From positions 18,749,043 through 18,813,042 of the forward strand of contig NC_058166.1 in NCBI RefSeq assembly GCF_020080835.1: 64,000 nucleotides of DNA. Direction: 5' to 3'. Below are positions 59,861 through 64,000 of the stretch, piece after piece (position 1 is the stretch's first letter; every line of letters begins with the position of its first letter). The position numbers and the translations under genes were made by a program. The notes beneath the pieces are model-generated. The model was given only the letters and a program-made list of their open reading frames with translations. It did not search any database and was not told the DNA's origin. The DNA comes from Cotesia glomerata (Eukaryota > Arthropoda > Insecta > Hymenoptera > Braconidae).

Positions 59861-60529
59861 GCACGCCTCATAGCGCGAAGCGCGTGAGGTTGTGCTCTAT
59901 ACTCGATTCGTCAAAGTCAAGCAATTTTGTGATCTTTAAATGCCTCTATCACAACCATATTACACTTATACAATAATATAAGTAGATGTACACTGAAAAA
60001 ACACTTTAATTAAACCATCTTTTACTTTCTAAAATCATTTCATGATGCTATTTTGAAAAAAATAAACGTTTTGAAAAAAATTTTACGTGGACGTCCGGAT
60101 GTCACCCCATTTTGGATATACCAACGATTACTCCCGAACAAATTGATATTTCAAGACCGGACCTTTTTTATTAGTTTAAGAATTCGATTAACTGTATCCG
60201 TATTTCATATCAGTGGCCTAGCTTACTTATTTTTTTTTTTAATTGAATTTTTATTAAAATTCACTACGATACAACCGTACAAAGCCAAATGAACTTTTCT
60301 TATTTGTCACGTGAAAACTATGGCGCCACTTGATCAAGCTAGATTTTTTTAGACTGCGTGCGCATATGACAAGAAAAAAGGGCGCCGATATTTAAAAAAA
60401 AAATAAAAAATACTCTGTAAGAAATTACTTAATCATAATTTTTTTTTTTTTAATCAATTACACAATTAATTTTTTTCTTAAGAAATGAATGAGCGTTATG
60501 AGGCGTGCACTTTTGGATTTTCCAAACTT
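59861..60529. mobile_element. GCACGCCTCATA repeat family, copy 3
   Basis: Third near-identical copy (see 38711-39388). The open frame at 60053-60292 lies inside the element and is not conserved as coding in the other copies. Confidence 0.8.
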
Positions 60530-61116
60530 TTTAGAAAATGGTTTTTATTAAAAAAAAAAAAAAAAAAAAAAATCTCACTTACCAGCTTCTGAAAATTTTT
60601 AGTCTTGAATCGGCAGTAAATTATCAGAAGATTCGTAAAAAAGCGACCGATTTGAAGTTTCTGAGCCTTTTGACTCTAAATTTTCTCGACTAACGACTCT
60701 AACGAGACATTAGAGGTTACGGACACGTACCAACCGTGAAATACAGGGGCAAGCCAGCCCAAAGTGAGGGAGAAAGTGAGAAAGAGGGTGGGACGGCTTA
60801 ATCCTGGTCCTGGATATACCTCACGCTTCGAATAATATAATGAATTAATGAAAAATTCAGAATTAGAGCGGTAAAGTTTTGATATTGTTCTGCATTATTT
60901 ATTTTTTAATTTAAAAATAAAACTTTTATATTAATTATTATTGTTGAAATTTATAGTTAACATTTCAATTTATTAATTATAAATTAATGATATCAATATC
61001 AATGTCATATCAAGTTAATGCTCGACTTGTTACAGACAAAAACTGGTGGTGTGAAGGATTCGATTAGAAGACCCGATTTCCCAATAATGTAACCAGTGGC
61101 TCGAAATAATGCCGAA

Positions 61117-61314
61117 TTATTTTTCGGTAAACTTTTTTAACCGTGAAAAATATTTCTCATTGTCCCTTTTTCCATTGTGTTTCATAACAATACCGCTATC
61201 GGGAATTCTGCTACCTACCAATCGGCGAATTACATAACCTGGTGTAGATCGGGATACCGGTAATCGATAATCCGCGTTTTGTACATTGAATCTGAAATTT
61301 TGAATGTTCGGCAT
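61117..61314 (-). CDS. Hypothetical 65-aa ORF
   Basis: ATG-started frame of varied composition (MPNIQNFRFNVQNADYRLPV ...), basic towards its end. No family recognised and no splice partner found. Could be a small gene, an exon relic or part of a repeat. Confidence 0.2.
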   Translation of the reverse strand: MPNIQNFRFNVQNADYRLPVSRSTPGYVIRRLVGSRIPDSGIVMKHNGKRDNEKYFSRLKKFTEK

Positions 61315-61624
61315 TGTTCAGGCTAGGCTAGGCCGGCTCACATTGGGTTAAATGGAACTAGAGGCCAGAGTACGAAAATTTTCAGTTTGGTCGATAAAGT
61401 ACAATATAACAATAGAGGCAAGTTTTTTAAGAATTGATTGAAACTTTTTTCGGGTATCGTTGACTTTTTATGGTAGAAATGTGAAAAAAAATTGGCAATG
61501 TAAGTTGTTTTAAAGCCGTTAAGCCATTTTCGAGCTCAAAACGCGCAAAATCTGCCAATTAGTTGATTTTTTGGATTTTCGAACGCAGAAACGAACAACA
61601 ACCATTTTAATTATTTTTTTTTAG

Positions 61625-62330
61625 CGAAACTATTGAACTTTTTAATTCTTCACCTGGATTCTGAGGATCTACATACTTTTAAGAGTAATTTGTATTTTTT
61701 TTCATTAAAATCGAACAATTTTATCGACTTCTTTCCTACATCCCCATTCTTTCGAAACTTTTCAATGAAAATTTCAAAGACTTATGAAATAATTTTTTCC
61801 ACTTTAACCATTAATTTTTTTAATTCATCACCTGGATTTTAAGAAACTACATACTTTTAAGAGTAATTGGTGATTTTTTCATTTAAATTAAAGTATTTTA
61901 TCAACTTCTCTCCTACGCCTCCATTTATTAAAAAATTTCCTCTTAAACTACCAAAGATTTAAAAATCAATTTTTAAATAATTTTTTCCGCCTTCACAATC
62001 AATATTTTCAATTCTTCGCTTGAATTTTAAGAAACTACATACTTTTAAGAGTAATTGGTGATTTTTTCATTTAAATTAAAGTATTTTATCAACTTCTCTC
62101 CTACGCCTCCATTTATTAAAAAATTTCCTCTTAATTTATCAAAAACTTAAGAAGTAAACTTTCAAATAATTTTTTCCACCTTCACTATCAATATTTTCAA
62201 TTTTTCGCCTAGATTTTACGAAACTAGAAGCCTTAAAGAATACTTGATAATTTTTTCATTCCAATCTGATATTATTAACCTCTTCTTTCCTACACCTTCA
62301 TTCTAAAATCTCAAACAATCACACCAATTC
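61625..62330. repeat. About 180-bp tandem repeat, four units
   Basis: CACCTGGATTTTAAGAAACT, CATACTTTTAAGAGTAATT and TCCTACGCCTCCATT motifs recur about every 180 bp. Units decay towards 62300. ORFs in it are incidental. Confidence 0.75.
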
Positions 62331-63298
62331 CCCTCAATAATTCCCAATACCGCTCAAATCCAAAATCAATGATAACTTAATTCCATTACATCGTTTCACT
62401 CCCAAGCAAAATTAATTACCCCTTTAATTCCGGTTACAAACTCCCATTATACCTCCCTCCGCTCTAAATAATGAAACCCCCGCAGTACCAGCATACAAAA
62501 TAATTAAACCTCCAAAACAATATCGAAACTATTAAATTTTCACACTCTACCCGGCATCACGCGTCACGTGGTCACAGGCGCGTAACCATAAATATACGCT
62601 AATAGCTTCGAGCAGAAAGCACGCGCATGCGCAGACTGTCTGCACCTAACTTAAGCGAGATTTCATTAATTTTTTGGGCAAACAGATGCACGTGACCGGG
62701 AATATAGTTGTATGATCTATAATAAACACCCTTTCGCAAATTTCCAAGCATTCTCCGCAAATTCTCATCGAATTTGTCCTTTTTTCCGCTTCGGAACAAT
62801 CCAGAAAAACATTTGTTAGTTACAGTCCGTGAAATAGCAGATTGAAATCAATCACGGCGAAATTTTCCGGTAGATAAACAAACATCCAGTTCAAAAGTGG
62901 CTTTTATTCCGTACTTTAAAGGGCGGTGCTTTTTATTGATTCAATCAAACAGCGATTCGTGGTTGGAAGCAAGATATAGCACATACCTGGTAAATTAAAT
63001 TAATTGTTTATGCTATTTTTATTTATTTTTATTCGGAAGCAAACAAATTCAGTACAAATAATTAAATCTGGTGTAGCTTTAGTTTGTTGTTTTGATATAT
63101 TTGTTGTTGTTATTGATCAATCATGTTACATAGAACCTGTTAAATCTACATGAAGCATTGTTGCAAGTTTGTTTCGGATTCTATAAAGCTTGCAACAAAT
63201 TTAAAATAAAAGCGAACTTTGATGGAAAATAATGAAAAAGTTTTAATAAAAATTAGGGAGCAAAAGTTAACCTAAGAGCTTTTATCAAGATCTAATTG
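62331..63298. other. 3' flank of the LSD1 gene, with weak ORF and NRF-1-like site
   Basis: A minus-strand open frame (62599 to about 62840) of varied composition (for example DENLRRMLGNLRKGVYY) has no ATG near its start and no recognised family. GCGCATGCGC at 62623-62632 is a perfect NRF-1/ewg-type palindrome, so the region may be a promoter. The LSD1 3' UTR probably ends near the minus-strand AATAAA sites at about 63020-63035. Confidence 0.3.
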
Positions 63299-63468
63299 TT
63301 ATGAAGCGGTGGTTGATGCACTTGGTGGTGTGTTTGCTGAAGATGTTGGTGTATTTGGCGGCGCATAAGGGCTTCCACAGAGCTGGTCCGCGATTCTTCC
63401 TCCCTCGCGCAATCCGCTCAGAAAGGCACCGTGGACTGTTGCTGGGTAGTTTCTGATTGTGTGCTCGC
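63299..63468 (-). CDS. KDM1A: Last exon of lysine-specific histone demethylase 1 (LSD1)
   Basis: An acceptor CTAG at 63469-63470 opens a phase-1 exon encoding GEHTIRNYPATVHGAFLSGL, then REGGRIADQLCG and a Pro/Ser/Thr-rich tail, with TAA at 63299-63301. GEHTxxxYPATVHGAxLSGxRxAGRIAD is the characteristic end of the FAD-binding amine-oxidase domain of LSD1/KDM1A (Drosophila Su(var)3-3), which removes methyl groups from histone H3 Lys4 in the CoREST complex in the nucleus. Only the last 56 codons are in the window; the gene continues to the right. The tail after IADQ is specific to this lineage. Part of its intron is seen, with a MITE at 63589. Confidence 0.9.
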
Positions 63469-63588
63469 CTAGAAAATTTTTTTTAATAGATTTAGGGATT
63501 TTTTGTAGTAGGAAAAAAAGGAGATTTATAAATTTTTGTTATTGTGGGTTTATATAAGCTTAGGAAATTTTTCTCAAGGAAATTTTTA

Positions 63589-63781
63589 CACAGTAAAAAA
63601 TTTTTCGTTAAATTTAACACAAAAATTTGTGTTGATGATTTTTTTTTACACAATTTGTGTTGAATCAACACTCTATTGTGTTGAATCAACATACTAAAAT
63701 GTTAAATTCTACACACTAAAATGTTAAATTCTACACAAACATTTTTACACTTTACACAATGACGAAAATTTTTTTACTGTG
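63589..63781. mobile_element. CACAGTAAAA MITE with AACACAAATTGTGTT interior, in LSD1 intron
   Basis: 193 bp, ends CACAGTAAAAAATTTTTCG and AAAATTTTTTTACTGTG, TA on both sides. The interior repeats palindromic words such as ACACAATTTGTGTTGAATC. Confidence 0.8.
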
Positions 63782-64000
63782 TAATGTAACTAATTTTTAT
63801 TTAGCTTCATCTTTCAAGCTCAATATCTTGGAGACGAAGGGTACAACTTAAACTTTCTAGAAATTTTTTTGTAGAAAATTTTACACTCTACAAGAGGTTC
63901 TAATGAATTTTTTTGAAAAAAAATTTTTAATACCGAAAAATTGAATTGAAACTTCGAAAAATTGATTTCTGTATTAATTAATTGGGAAATTAATTAATTA

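Noticed and set aside
60053..60292. 79-aa ORF inside the GCACGCCTCATA element
   Set aside because: Not kept open in the two other near-identical copies of the element.

Overview
The window is AT-rich, intron-containing eukaryotic DNA dense in transposons. It is most likely from an insect, and gene family content suggests a hymenopteran such as a parasitoid wasp; the species cannot be told from sequence alone. Real genes occupy a small part of the 64 kb. The rest is miniature inverted-repeat elements (MITEs), LINE tails, palindromic satellites and degenerate simple-sequence arrays. Exon joins below were read by eye from splice signals and reading-phase agreement; no homology search was run.

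Left part (1-21 kb). A 122-bp tandem repeat opens the window. A two-exon ciliary coiled-coil gene of the CFAP53/CFAP45 type (2710-4561, +) follows, with an RFX X-box motif about 150 bp upstream. A secreted EB plus DM9-like protein gene (5794-7280, -) has two broken relatives at 7917-8110 and 19636-20795; the second is split by a MITE. A secreted pancreatic-lipase/phospholipase A1 family gene (15608-16636, +) is intact. Between them lie four long arrays built on ATATGG or TGATCATA words.

Middle (21-33 kb). No host gene was found. There are two arrays of hairpin-shaped 258-bp-type repeats, a four-level nest of transposons (25298-27568), GC-rich hairpin elements and a piggyBac-like non-autonomous element with TTAA target sites.

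Right-centre (33-51 kb). A minus-strand cluster of secreted proteins of the insect DUF4803 type. Two full six-exon genes can be assembled with perfect phase (A, 44822-50698, 694 aa; C, 34350-40979, 713 aa). There is also one orphan first exon (D, 33268-33756), one chimeric pseudogene (42643-43149) and one displaced exon fragment (44335-44459). Transposons sit within about 7-25 bp of several splice donors, and one intron uses a GC donor. The paralogues share GATA-type motifs in their 5' flanks.

Right end (51-64 kb). More repeats, two weak ORFs, and the last exon of the histone demethylase LSD1/KDM1A (63299-63468, -), which continues beyond the window.

The most unusual theme is transposon architecture. 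Two unrelated terminal-inverted-repeat elements each carry a tRNA-like internal Pol III promoter. Several CAC-starting, TA-targeting MITEs have interiors made of one short palindromic word repeated with variation.
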